From contig BRXU01000016.1 of assembly GCA_030267565.1 (NCBI GenBank), forward strand, positions 250,501 through 314,500: a DNA stretch of 64,000 bases, given 5' to 3'. The notes below the pieces were generated by a model. It worked only from the letters and a program-made list of their open reading frames with translations, was not told the DNA's origin and made no database searches. The stretch comes from Pleodorina starrii. Taxonomy: Eukaryota > Chlorophyta > Chlorophyceae > Chlamydomonadales > Volvocaceae. Numbering within the stretch: the first letter of the stretch is position 1; each line of letters starts with the position of its first letter. This document shows positions 20,801 to 31,547 of the stretch, one piece after another. Position numbers and translations under genes: made by a program.

Positions 20801-21022
20801 AAAGTAATGAATCAGGGTGACATATATATACTGATGCAAGTAGTATGTTTATCGATGGCGCGAGCAAGGGCAGGGACGCTCAGGCGGCTAGCCAAGAGCG
20901 GTCAGCGTGAACCTGTGCGGACACCGTCCAATTACGGTTGCTACGGCGACAGCACATGGGCTGGCGACACGCTTACCTGTCAACACCGTAAGAGCTATAA
21001 ACAGATGCATATTGTTGACCAT
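17858..21022 (-). CDS. Secreted FAS1 protein with proline-rich tail
   Basis: Probably an extracellular-matrix adhesion protein. Five exons join in phase: 21022-20977, 20562-20342, 19975-19797, 19404-19323 and 18985-17858, giving 551 residues. The first exon encodes a signal peptide (MVNNMHLFIALTVLTG followed by AIGAQSQTC). Residues about 25-190 form one FAS1 (fasciclin) domain: ASTILEAA, TLFLPTDQAWTRFF, LLRGHVLADALAA, LLPPDLGVLRV, ATLAADIRAG and VIIHIIDIVLVYIP. From about residue 200 the chain is proline-rich, with runs of 8-10 prolines spaced by KLKT or KSK, then at least three 46-residue repeats (PLWPQKPSLKPLAP type). Such tails are normally hydroxylated and glycosylated in volvocine walls. 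Volvox algal-CAM also combines FAS1 with extensin-like sequence, but in another order. The tail overlaps a long plus-strand glycine-rich frame, which I regard as its shadow. Confidence 0.83.
18030..18480 (-). repeat. 138-bp coding repeats in the proline-rich tail
   Basis: Landmark bases recur at 18167, 18305 and 18443, exactly 138 bp apart, encoding 46-residue units that keep the frame. The units are nearly identical, which implies recent unequal exchange or conversion. Confidence 0.85.
19157..19210. repeat. 8-bp repeat (CCAGCCAC)n
   Basis: About five to six CCAGCCAC units in intron 4 of the fasciclin gene. The flanking 19280-19325 is CCCA-rich. Confidence 0.75.
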
Positions 21023-22391
21023 ATTTGTCTGGCTGGTTGTCACGCACACGCGTTCCAGGAGTCCAGCGATGTGTTCGCGGCGTGGCGCGAGATACAAAAC
21101 GCAACCTTGCTCGCCCGAACCTAATCAAGTGAGAATGCAGGATATATTACAAGGAATTACATTATAAGGAGGAACAGAGCGGCGCTGGCGTGGCCGCCGT
21201 AGGTTGTACACTAGATTTGGGAAGCTGGCTGCGAACAGTTCCAATCGCATACGTGTCCAGTTAACCAGCGTCTGGTCATAAAATATAACTCCTATCCAGC
21301 CTTTTATCCGCTGCAATGCAGCTGTGTGGCTCGTTCGACCGGCTTCCCTGTCGCGCCGAGGAGGCAGTCGAACGGCAGAGGATAGATATGGACGAGCAGC
21401 GTCGCTCTCTCGCGGTCTTCCTGTGACTGACTCGATCACCACGTGACCAGTTCGCCATGTGTCAAATAGCTTCTGCTGCTGCCCCCGGCGGCTGCTATAT
21501 TAGCTTTTACTGAATGGTTCCTTTATTTAAAGCACAAAAGCCAGACAGGGACAGCAATCACACAGCATTTAAGCGATGAAAGAAGTTCCGACATGTCGCT
21601 CGGTCGTATGGTGTCATCAGCCGCTCTTTCGGGTGCATTGACGCTCTTTCTGGGCGGCGGGTGGGCGATGAGGGGTTTTACTGCTCCTGACTGACTGCCG
21701 GAACTGCCGCAGCATTTGGCAATTTTGCCGCTCCGGAGGTAATACAAAGTTCTTTCGGGGGTGCAGTGCGATGCAGCGGTACCTTCGTTGCGCGCCGACA
21801 GGGCTCCTGAGTCCTGACCTGTCCCGACAAGTTGCCGTTGGCTGTTGGCCCGGACCGGCAGGGACCGGCGGTTGAAATAGGCGGTTGATGGACAATCCAG
21901 CCCGATACCCGGCGCATGGATGGACATAATTCGTATTCAAATCTGGCATCTGCCGATCTTCGCGTCAAACCAGCAGGCGCGCACGGTGTCCAGGCCCCAA
22001 AGCCCCAACAGTCACTCGAGTCACGCCAACAGCTCGGACAGCTGTTGACCGGAGGTTATTCCTTACAGCTTTCGTTGGAGTATGAAAATCTGTCCAAACT
22101 ATTTCAATATCTTGTATGCGCTTTGAAGACATGCCACAAACGCCGTAAGATCGAGTAGTATTGAGTTGTCCGAACTTCCCGTTCGTTGAGCAGCGGGTTG
22201 GTCGTCTTCGAACTTTACAAATTATGTTTCTTACCTTGGATAATTCGTTAAATCCATGTACCCAACGGACTGCGTGTAAAAAGAATTCATAGCGGTCTCA
22301 GCGATGTAAAGCTTCAGACCGCAAACCAACCATTCCGTAAGCTTTGCGCCCAGTAGTCAATATAGCAGCCGTCTAAGCCAATCTGACAGTA
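21023..22391. other. Divergent intergenic region, fasciclin / monooxygenase A
   Basis: About 1.4 kb between divergent starts. It is visibly less GC-rich than the genes and should contain both promoters and leaders. No exon, RNA gene or mobile element was recognised. Confidence 0.5.
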
Positions 22392-25300
22392 ATGTTACTT
22401 TCATACCCTACTAAGCGCGGTCCGGTCACCTCTCGTCGTCGAATTGGACTTGCATCGTCATCAGGCTCCACTGCGTTGGCCTGGGCTTGTGCCCCAGTCA
22501 ACAGTTATGACCGTCAAGCTACCATATCATCTCACAAGCGGAGCCTGGAAGCGAGTCGCAGCACCCGTATGCTGTGCAAAGCTGCACCCTCACTCCCAAC
22601 CACACAGCACCCCGTCAACGAGCCCGCTGGCGCCACTAGTGCCGCCACTGGTGCCGCCCCCGCCTCGTCGCGGCAGGAGGAGGGGCAGTGGGAGCCGCTG
22701 AACGGCCGCACCGCAATCATTGCGGGCGCGGGCCCGGCCGGATGCACCCTGGCCATGCACCTGGCGAGGGCGGGTGGGTGAGGGAGGGAGGCGAACACGG
22801 TATCACATGGTATCAAACCAATCTAGAGCTTAGCTCAGTACCGGCGGCTGCACCCCCACATCCCCCCTTTGACGCGCCGCTTCCCCATCCACAACCCGCC
22901 CTCTCACTCTCCCTCTCTCCCTCTCTCCCACTCTGTCGCTACGGGACGTTGCCAGGGTGGCGTGTACGGGTGTACGAGAAGCGCCCGGAGCCGGGCCCCG
23001 CCACGTCATCACGTCAGCGCAGCTGGGTGCTCGCCATGTGTGAGTGGGGTGAAAAGAAGATACCGCAGCGGAGACGGAGACGGCGGGGTCGGGTCGGGGG
23101 GTCGTAGAGGCCGTATGCGATGGAGGTCAAGGGGAGGGGGCGGGACACTTCGGCTCGCCACCAATTTGTTTTTCACTTTGTCGCTCGAACGTTGAACCTG
23201 AAGCCCTCGCCCCCGCGGGATAGCGCGCAGGCGCCGTCGTGCCCTGCCTTGATCCAGCCTGCCTTCGTCGCCGCTGTGACGCCCCCGCCTGCTTTGCCCC
23301 TCGCCCTACTTGCCTCAGACCCCCGGGGCATCCGTCCGGTGACTGCGGTGGCGGAGGTTCCGCTGCTCCGGGAGCGGGCATACAAGGGGCTGGTGGTGGG
23401 GGCGGGGCGGCCGGGGGGCGGAAAACCCATCGTGCTGGAGCGGACGGGAGGTGAGGGAGGGAGGGGTGGGAGGGGCGGGAGGGAGAACAGGCGGCCCGGC
23501 ATGCCGCACCATGGCTCATGTGTGCACACTACACAGTATGAACGTCGAAAAGGAAACCGTGTGAAGTCCACTGTCGCGTGAACAAGACAGGGCATTCGGC
23601 AGGTGTACGCCTCTCCCTCCCCTCCATCCCCTCCCTGCGCCTACCTTGCCTCCCTCCCCGGTCCCCGCCTAACAACCCTAGTCCTGATGGACCGCACGCT
23701 GCTGGCCACGTCACTGTTGGGCGCGGCGCGGGGGCAGTACGGCAGCCGCGTGGAGTTTGTGTTCGGGGCCTCCCTGGAGTCGGTGGACTTCAGCCGCCGG
23801 ATCGCCCACTTCCGAACCACCACAACCACCACAACCACCACAACCACCACAACCGCTACAACCACCACCGCTACAGCTACCACTGCCGGCAGCGTCCAGC
23901 TAAAGCTTGCGGAAGTTGCGACGGCAACAGCTGCGACCAGCGGTACGACATCGCCCTCCTCCCGGCCCCCGCCGCCTTACACGCCAGCGACGGCGTCAGC
24001 GGCGGCGGCGGTGAGCCGCGACGGCGAGCTGGCGGTGTCGTACGACCTGCTGGTGGGCGCCGACGGCAGCAGCAGTACACTACGGACCCTACTGGCGGAG
24101 GCCTTCCCTGGACAGTACGACACTACGGTACGGCAGCGGCGCGGTGCCAGCATTTGCCGCATCCCAATTGCTCCAGGGGGCCGCTCCGCTCCGCTCCCGA
24201 GCTCTCCGGCCTCCTCACAGAACCAGCTCAGCACCACGACCTCCCAACCGCGTACAACGAAATCCTTGAACCATCGTTACCGTTGACCGCTGCAACTGTT
24301 GACCGTTGCAACTGTTGACCGTTGGCCGTTTCCCCGCCGCTTTCCGGTGATCAGGTCCTGGGCAGCCCGGGCGCGGCAGGGCTCAACTGCTACAAGAGCG
24401 TGTACGGCCTGCCGCCGACGCCCGAGGTGGACGCCTGGCTGCCGGACAGTGCCGTACCGGCTTCGGAGCGGCTGCAGGAGGAGTTCTTCTTGGTGCTGGG
24501 GGGCGGTACCAAGGTAAGGAGCAACCCTTGTGGCAGTTGTGCTGGCGGGTGGGCTGTCTGGGAGGCAGGAGGTGCGGTTCATAACAGGCGCCCCGTTGCC
24601 AAGAGCGTCGCCTAGCGTTGCGTTCCCTAGCGTTGCGCCGCGTTTCCTTGGAGGTCGCGTCGCAAACACAAATATTGAGGTTGGAGGTGCGAAGCTGCGC
24701 TGCCTCAGGGATTCTTGGCCGCAGGGATCCTGCCGCCGCAAAAGCGCACTTGCCCCCGTCCCCCCAGAGTCGAATGGGATCGTACTACAGCGAACCCGAA
24801 AGGATCGCAGCAAGGTGCACACGGCGATGACAGCGTTGCTGATGTTGGCTGATGATGCTTTGGCGTACCGGTACCTTTGGGTGGCCTGTTGCCAGGTGGG
24901 AGAGAGAGAGGGCTGCGGACGCCGCTGCGGACGTCCCAGCCGCTGAAGGCTGGTGGTCAGGCCTTAACGGGCATCCACGGAGCTAACTCCCTTCGGGGAG
25001 GTTTCGTCTTGTGTCCGTCGGATCCCTGTGTCGAAAGACCTTGGTGAGGGCGAGCCCCGTTCGCGCGTACGGTGCACCGGCTGTTGCCGGGCCCTGTGTG
25101 GCTTCTCATCGGGCTTCTCATCGGGCTTCTCATCGGGCTTCTTATCGGGCTTCTCATCGGGGATCGGGCTTCTCATCGGGCTTCTCATCGCGTCATCGGG
25201 CTTCTCATCGGGCTTCTCATCGGGCTTCTTATCGCGTGCGCGTGATTTATTTTTTCTTTTTCCTTTCTTGTTCCGTCTGCGTGAGGGGTCTGCGTTCGCG

Positions 25301-27951
25301 TGCCTTCAACGACTTCGACAACGACTTCAACCATTTCAACGACTTCAACGACTGCACCGACCTCACCGACTCCACCTTCACCGACTCCACCGATGCCGCC
25401 TTCCCCGCTGCCGCCTTCCATGCTGCCTCCTGGACGACCCGCCCAACGATCCCGACCCCGCCTCTACATCCACCAGACTCTCCCCGGCCTCCCTGTCATT
25501 GGCCCCCCGGAACGTGGGCTCACACGCACCCACCACACACCTCCAAATCCCGTCCCCGATGCCCCTTCCCCCTGCCTGACCTCGCCCCACGCCTGTCCCC
25601 CTGACCCTCCCTCGTCGCCCTGCCCCCCCGCCTCGCCCACCCTCACCCCACTCTCGCCCTCGCCGAGCTCCGTGCATGGTGGCTCTCCCTCTGCTTGCCT
25701 TCCCCCTGCCCCTGCCCCCGCCGGCCTCGCATGCTCAGTGGCCCTCCCCCTGACCCCCTTGCATTGCACTTGCACCTCTGCCCCTACTCGGTGGCCCTCC
25801 CCCTGCATGCCCTTCCCGGCGGCCTGGGTGCCTCCCTTCCCTCCTCCCACATTCTCTCCCTCCTCCCCCTCCCCAATTCTGCCCTTGTCTTGTCTCCCCT
25901 CGTGCCCCCACCATGGCCCTGCCCTTGCCTTGCCGCCCAGTGCCCCTCATGCGTGGTGGCCTGCGCACTCGGCCGGTGTGGTGGGGAGCCGAATCCTCAC
26001 GGTCCGCCACCCGGCCCCTCCTGCACTTCGCACCTTCCCGCGCCCCGCATCGTCTTCCCGCGCCCCGCTGCCTCCGCCCTTTCCGCCCGCCCTGCCGTTG
26101 TTCTCCCCTTCTCCTCGTCCTTGCTCTTGCCCTCGTGCCCCCTCGCCCCGCCCCGCCCCGCCTTCCGTCCCTCCCAGCCTCGTCTTCCTTCTGCTGTTCT
26201 CCTTCCCTTTGCCGTTCTCCTTGCCATTCTCTTTTCCTTTGCCCTTTCTCCTCTGCCTTTCGCCTCCTTGCCGTCGTACGTTTTGCCCATCCGTATCCCT
26301 TTCTTCTCTGCCCCGCCGCCCCTTCCTGCCCTCTTTTGCGCCGCGTCGCCGCCCCAGCTCCTTCGTGGGTTTATGTGTGTATTGCCTTGCTTGCCTGCCT
26401 GCTCGCTCCTTCCTTCGCTGCCATTGCCGTTGCCCATTGCCGTTACTCACGCCCTTTTTCCTTCGAAATCTTCCCGCTTCGCTTCCTCCATTGAGCGCAG
26501 GTGAGTCTACAATATGTCGGGTTCTTCTGTCCGGGCGTTCGTGCCGTTCTTGTGCTGTCGCGTGTAATCGTCCGTCTGGGTTGGTCTGGCGGCGACGCGG
26601 TCGCAGCGTACTTTCAGCTCGGTAAGGTTACAGGTATGTTCGGTAAGTATTACTGGGTTCTGGGTCCGTTCGCTAACGCCGTCTCCGTCTCCGCTGCGGT
26701 ATCACTTTTTATCCCCCCCCCAATCCCCGATCCAGGGTTTTCTGTCCATGTGTCGCGACATTGACGGCAGCTACTGCGGCTACCTGGCGGCCAAAGAGGA
26801 GCCCCTCAGCAGCATGACATCAGCCGAGGTGTAATGGGGGTGGGGATGGGGGTAATGCGGGGGGGGATGGAGGATGCCAGTAATCCCCGCGCTTCGCTGA
26901 CGGCTTAAGTCAACGGCCGCCGCCACCTTCGTCTCCGCACCGCTCCCCCCAACCGCTCCATCCAACCCTCCCCTCCCCTCAAGCCACAACCCATCCTCCG
27001 TCGTTGCACTCGAGAGAACCCTCCACACCAGCCTATACGGTACGTGGATAACCTCCCACCCCCACCCTCCCTTCCACCCCCTCCCCCTCCCCTTCAGGAC
27101 TACTTGGAGCTGTTGCCCCAGGTCGGTCCGCAGCTGCCCGCCTGCTGGCTGCCGCTGCTGGCTCAGAAGCTGCACGACGCGCCCCTCAGCAAGTGGGTAC
27201 CGGAACACGACTAGTGGTAGCAGTAGCAGTAGCGGAAGTAGCGGTAGTAGCGGTAGCAGCGGTTGTGTGTGGGGGCGCTAGCAGCAACAATGGGCGCGGG
27301 AGTGACGCGCAGTTCCAAAGTACTGAAATAACACGTGACTGCGGACCGACGGCGAGCAAGTGGGTTCCGGTGGCGGCGTGGCAGGTGGTGGTGGTAACGC
27401 ACGCAGCGCAGGCTTTGCGCATTACGCGCGCCGCGCCGTAGCGTTCAAATCCAGCAGCTCCTACGGCCACAATCGCACGTCCCGCTGCCTCTCATTGCAT
27501 CCGAGCACGCTGGTTCCTGCTGCTGCTGCTGCTGCTGTTGCTACTGGTGGTGGTGGTGTTGCTGCTGTTGTGGTGGTGGTGGTGGTGGTGGTGGTGGGTT
27601 GCGATGCCGCCCTGTCCGTGGATCCCCTCCCTCCGGCCCTCAATACCCTAAAACCCCAAACCCCACCAATAGTCGCCGCCCACTCTCCGCCCCCACTTCG
27701 CCCCCACCCCGGCCTCCCACCGCATCCCAGCTTCCCGGTGATGCGTTCTCTGCCCCGCTTCTGGTCCCCCGGCGGTGTGGTGCTGGTGGGGGATGCGGCG
27801 CACACCGTCACACCGGCCCTGGGCCAGGGCCTCAACAGCGCACTGGAGGACTGCGAGCTGCTGGCGGGGGAGATGAGGGAGGCGGGCGCGGCGGTGGCGG
27901 CGGCGGAGGGGGTGAGTGGGAGAGCTGCTTGAGGCGGTGGCGGTGGCGGTG

Positions 27952-27983
<32 letters not shown>

Positions 27984-30189
27984 GGCGGGGTGGGGCTTCC
28001 TGCTTGAGGGGCCAGGGGATGGGGGTCTTGGGGGATTTGTGGGCTTTAGGGTTCGGCAGTGCGAGGCCTGAAGCCGCCTTAGTGGGCACACATGCATCCA
28101 TAGGCCCCCAAGTGATCCCCCCCCTTTTGGTTTGCACTGCCGGAAGAAGGGGGCGCCGTAGGGTCCCACTTCTCTTCGGTGGCACTGCCGGGGGAAGGGG
28201 GTAGGGTCCCACTTCCCGCTCCCGTGGCGTTGGGGCCCTCACCCCCTCCTTCCGTCTCTGTGTGTCCCGACTCCCGCCCCCTCGCCCCCCGCCTTTCCCC
28301 GCCGATCGCTTCTTCCCGATTGCTGCCGCCTTTCCCTCCCCGTGCCTCGTCTGTATGGTGTCGCTCGGCACCGCTCCGCTCCGCTCCGCTCCACCAGGGC
28401 CATGACGCCATCGACGCGGCCCTCCGGCGCTTCAGCGACGCGCGCGTCCCCGACGTGAGGGCGCTGCAAGAGCTGGAGCTGCTGCAGGTCAGTCGGACAG
28501 GTAGTCGGTCAGGTAGTGGGACAGGCAGTCCGGGTTCGTGGCGAGACGCGAGTGAGGCGGGCGGCTCTCTGAGCCCCACGGCCCAGCCCCACGGGTCAGC
28601 CCCATGGGTCAGCCCCACGGCCCAGCCCCACGGGTCAGCCCCATGGGTCAGCCCCACGGCCCAGCCCCACGGGTCAGCCCCACGGGTCAGCCCCAGGGGT
28701 CAGCCCCACGGGTCAACCTCATGGCCCAGCCCCAAGGGTCAACCTCATGGCCCAACCCCACGGCCCAGCCCCATGGGTCAGCCCCACGGCCCAGCCCAAG
28801 CCCCACGGGTCAGCCCCATGGGTCAGCCCCACGGCCCAGCCCCACGGGTCAGCCCCACGGCCCAGCCCCACGGGTCAGCCCCACGGCCCAGCCCCATGGG
28901 TCAGCCCCACGGGTCAACCTCATGGCCCAGCCCCACGGGTCAGTGACATGGGTGGAGCACCATTTAACAACACGTACGGCACCGCAGCCAAAGGCCTGGT
29001 GTACTCTCCCCCCGTTGGTGGGTCCGTATAGCTGGGTCCGTTCGTCGATGTCACCCCGGCTACTGTTCGTTCGTCTTGGCTGCCCTGCACGGTGAAATGA
29101 GCATATCGGTGGTTTTTGTTCTCGCCTTCCCCCTCCGGGTCTGTTCGCTAACGCCGTCTTCGTCCCTTCGCTGCGGTATCTTCTTTTTTTCCTCCCCCCC
29201 CTCCGCTCGCCCCCTTCCGCAGAGCTCCTCCCTGACGCCGCTGTCGTCCGCCTCCGGGGAGGCCCTGCCGCTGCTGCAGCTGCTGGCCCGCAAGTGGGTC
29301 GTCATCCAGTACTCGGGACTGGCGCTGCTCGGAACCATCGCCGCCACCGCCCGGGCCGCGAACCGCAAGAGCCAACGACAGCGACAGCAGGCGTCGGTGC
29401 AGATGCAGGTGCAGGGGCAGGAAGGGGCGGGTGGGTCGCAGGCGGCGGGCAGCCGCAGCAGCGGCGGCGCCGCCGCCGCCGCAGGCGATTCTGGCAGGAC
29501 GGCTGCGGCAGCGGATGCGGATGCGGAGGCGGATGCGGCAGCTCGTGCGGATGTGTTGGCGACGCATCTGGACGCGACCTACGTGCGGTGAGGGGTGCGG
29601 TGGGGCGGGGTGGGGGGTGAAGGTGTTGGGGTGGGTGGCAGGAGTAGGTGTTGTACTGTCATAGCACAGCACAGCACAGCACAGCACAGCACAGGGGACT
29701 CAGGGGACCATGGAACACACGTGCGGTGCGGTGAGGGGAGGGCTGCTGAGTCACTTGATTACCTGATGGGACTCTTGCCTCCATGCCTGACCGAGGACAC
29801 GTGCGTTTCTACCCGCAACCAACCCCGCACCCTGAGTCCCTGACCCGTGGGTCGCTCCGCCCTTCGCCCTTCGCCCTGTCCCGGAGTTTGCACCGTCTTT
29901 TACAGCCGACCCGTGGGTCGTTCCGCTCCGCCCTTCGCCCTTCGCCCTTTGCTCTGTCGCGGACGTTTGCACTGCACTGCCTTCCACTGCCTTCCATTGC
30001 TCTGCCTTCCACTGCTTGACGTGCAGGTCGCCGCCCATGTACGAGCTGCTGCGGGGGCACATGTCCTACCGACAGATGCTCGTACGGGTGTACGGCATGG
30101 CGGCGCTCGGTACGGGCGCTAGCGCTGCGCTGCTGTACGGCCTGATTGCGGCGGCCGGGGCCCTGGCGGCGCATGTGCTGGCAGGGTAG
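22392..30189 (+). CDS. KMO: Kynurenine 3-monooxygenase-like FAD enzyme, copy A
   Basis: KMO hydroxylates kynurenine with FAD and NADPH at the outer mitochondrial membrane. Eleven exons: 22392-22773, 22956-23039, 23319-23450, 23682-24127, 24355-24513, 26736-26828, 27098-27192, 27731-27911, 28398-28487, 29223-29587, 30027-30189; 729 residues. Three flavin motifs of the PHBH-fold monooxygenases are present: GAGPAG (about 112-117) with GWRVRVYEKR, YDLLVGADGSSSTLR (about 318-334) and VGDAAHTVTPALGQGLNSALEDCELL (about 483-508). The C-terminal exon resembles the KMO membrane-anchor region: SPPMYELLRGHMSYRQM, then a hydrophobic helix at about 700-723. A threonine run (ACC repeats) interrupts exon 4, and exon 10 is alanine-rich. 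The N-terminal 100 residues are rich in Ser/Arg and may be a targeting peptide; an in-frame TAA lies just upstream of the ATG. Other flavin hydroxylases remain possible for the substrate. Confidence 0.78.
23049..23090 (-). repeat. Copy of dispersed intron-end element (reverse)
   Basis: Reverse-orientation copy (GAAAAGAAGATACCGCAGCG, then GGAGACGG) beginning nine bases inside intron 2 of monooxygenase A, next to its 5' splice site. Confidence 0.65.
25101..25235. repeat. 12-bp minisatellite (CTTCTCATCGGG)n
   Basis: About ten units with small variants, in intron 5 of monooxygenase A. The unit is a multiple of three but lies outside any exon. Confidence 0.85.
25330..26510. other. 1.2-kb pyrimidine-rich intron segment
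   Basis: The plus strand is overwhelmingly C and T (CCCTCGCCCC, CTTCCC types) across most of the 2.2-kb intron 5 of monooxygenase A. Its long frames are proline/serine/leucine-rich and have no domain. No gene is supported. Confidence 0.6.
26634..26712 (+). repeat. Copy of dispersed intron-end element (forward)
   Basis: About 79 bp from GTATGTTCGG through GGGTTCTGGGTCCGTTCGC and GCTGCGGTATC, ending in the T/C tract 24 bases before exon 6 of monooxygenase A. It matches the reverse complement of 46672-46750 over nearly its whole length. Confidence 0.75.
28571..28943. repeat. 13-bp minisatellite (CAGCCCCAYGGGT / CAGCCCCAYGGCC)
   Basis: About 29 units of 13 bp in intron 9 of monooxygenase A. Because 13 is not a multiple of three and the unit lacks stops, several frames are open and read MGQPHGPAPRVSP-like repeats. 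Copy B has no array at this place. Confidence 0.9.
29137..29191 (+). repeat. Copy of dispersed intron-end element (forward)
   Basis: GGGTCTGTTCGCTAACGCCG, then TTCGCTGCGGTATCTTC and a T run, about 30 bases before exon 10 of monooxygenase A. Confidence 0.72.
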
Positions 30190-31547
30190 CATGTACGGCG
30201 AGGTGCGCGTGAAGGCCGAACCAGAAGGCCTAAACAGCGATGAAAGGGCTGGGACCTGGGACCTGGAAGCCTGACGAGGGAGGACGTACATGACCGTGCA
30301 TTATTATGGTTGTGGGTTATGGGTTATTACGCATGGGGCGACGAGGAGGCGGAAGCTGAGCTCCCCGGGACGTCGAGAGAGAGTTTGGGCCGATGGCTCG
30401 GGATGGTGGCTCGGTGGCAGCTGGGTCGCAGTTGCATTGGACTGAATAGGTCCAGAAACCTGAATGAGCAAGCAGGGGGGGAAGGGGGATGGCGCACTGC
30501 GCGCGTCGTTGACGTGCGATGCTTGGTGCGTGTGTGCGTATGTGTGCGTATGTGTGCGTGTGTGTGAGAGAGATAGAAGAGACACAGAGAGACAGAGGGC
30601 GAGCGAGAGAGAGAGAGAGAGAGGGAGAAAGAAGCGCGCTGGAGAGAGATCTGCACATGTTCACGACAGTCACACTGCAGTGCGAAGGTACATATCCTGT
30701 GGCGAGTTGCCTGCAACGTCCCGCCGGGAAGCAAGGCGCGAGGCGTGGGCCCAGCTTGCTTGCTCGACGTGGCGTCAGGTGTCCCATGGGTCTGCAGCTT
30801 TGCTTGATCTCACACTGGATGAGGCCTCGGAAGGCCAAACGGTTCCGCAACTGCGAAAGCTGTCAGGTCCTGGAGATAAAGGGACGGTAAAAGGACGGCC
30901 AAGCCGCTCGCAATCGTTCCCCGTTTTGCCAACAAAAAGCAAGGGAACAAGAGGACGGCGAATTTGCTGTTTTGTGAAGCCAACGCTTCACAACGGCCGA
31001 GAGCCATCTATCGCGAATGGATCCGAAATGGGAATTACGTCCCGACCCTTCGGACTTCGTTGGACTCTTTCCCCCCTTGGATTTCGTTCGACTCCTGGAA
31101 CACTGGCAAAAGGGCGACCGCTGCCTCCCCGCTGTCCTGAACCCAGCTGATGCAGGCCCCGCAGGCGTCAATCAGTTCAATCAATCTACGGCATACCGGA
31201 CCGGACCGACCACGTCACTTCATTAATCTATTCTCACATCTTTACGGCCGTTTACGGTACCCAGAGGCAGGGCAGGGAGCCAGGGACTGTCCGCCGCAGG
31301 CCCCGCAAGCGCAGCCTTTCCGCCCCACCTCGTGACGTCGTCTTCATACACACACACACACACACTTCACCCGTTCCACCAACCCATAACCCGTAACCCA
31401 TAACCCACGACCACCTCCACGCACTGCAATCCTCCGAGCCCCGCGAGCCAGCCTGCCCGCCTGCTCGCTGCTCCCCCAGCCAGCCAGCCTCCTTCAAACT
31501 CGCAAACCCAGCAGCTTGACTTCGTTGGCTTCGTTGGCTTCCAGTCC
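30190..31547 (+). other. Spacer between the tandem monooxygenase genes
   Basis: About 1.36 kb with the 3' region of copy A and the upstream region of copy B. It contains GTGTGCGTATG and GAGA simple repeats around 30530-30625. No clear TGTAA signal and no further gene were seen. Confidence 0.5.

Noticed and set aside
21523..21968. Minus-strand frames of 96-134 codons upstream of the fasciclin gene
   Set aside because: No domain, overlapping in several frames, and the fasciclin signal-peptide exon already gives a complete 5' end downstream.
25300..26625. 441-codon proline/serine-rich frame
   Set aside because: Lies wholly in intron 5 of monooxygenase A and is explained by pyrimidine-rich low complexity. 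No domain.
28571..28943. CRISPR array
   Set aside because: Units are contiguous with no unique spacers, and the DNA is eukaryotic with spliced genes. The same reasoning excludes the 19-bp array.
28179..29095. Open frames of 163-255 codons through the 13-bp array
   Set aside because: Artefact of a stop-free 13-bp unit in an intron; part overlaps exon 9 only incidentally.
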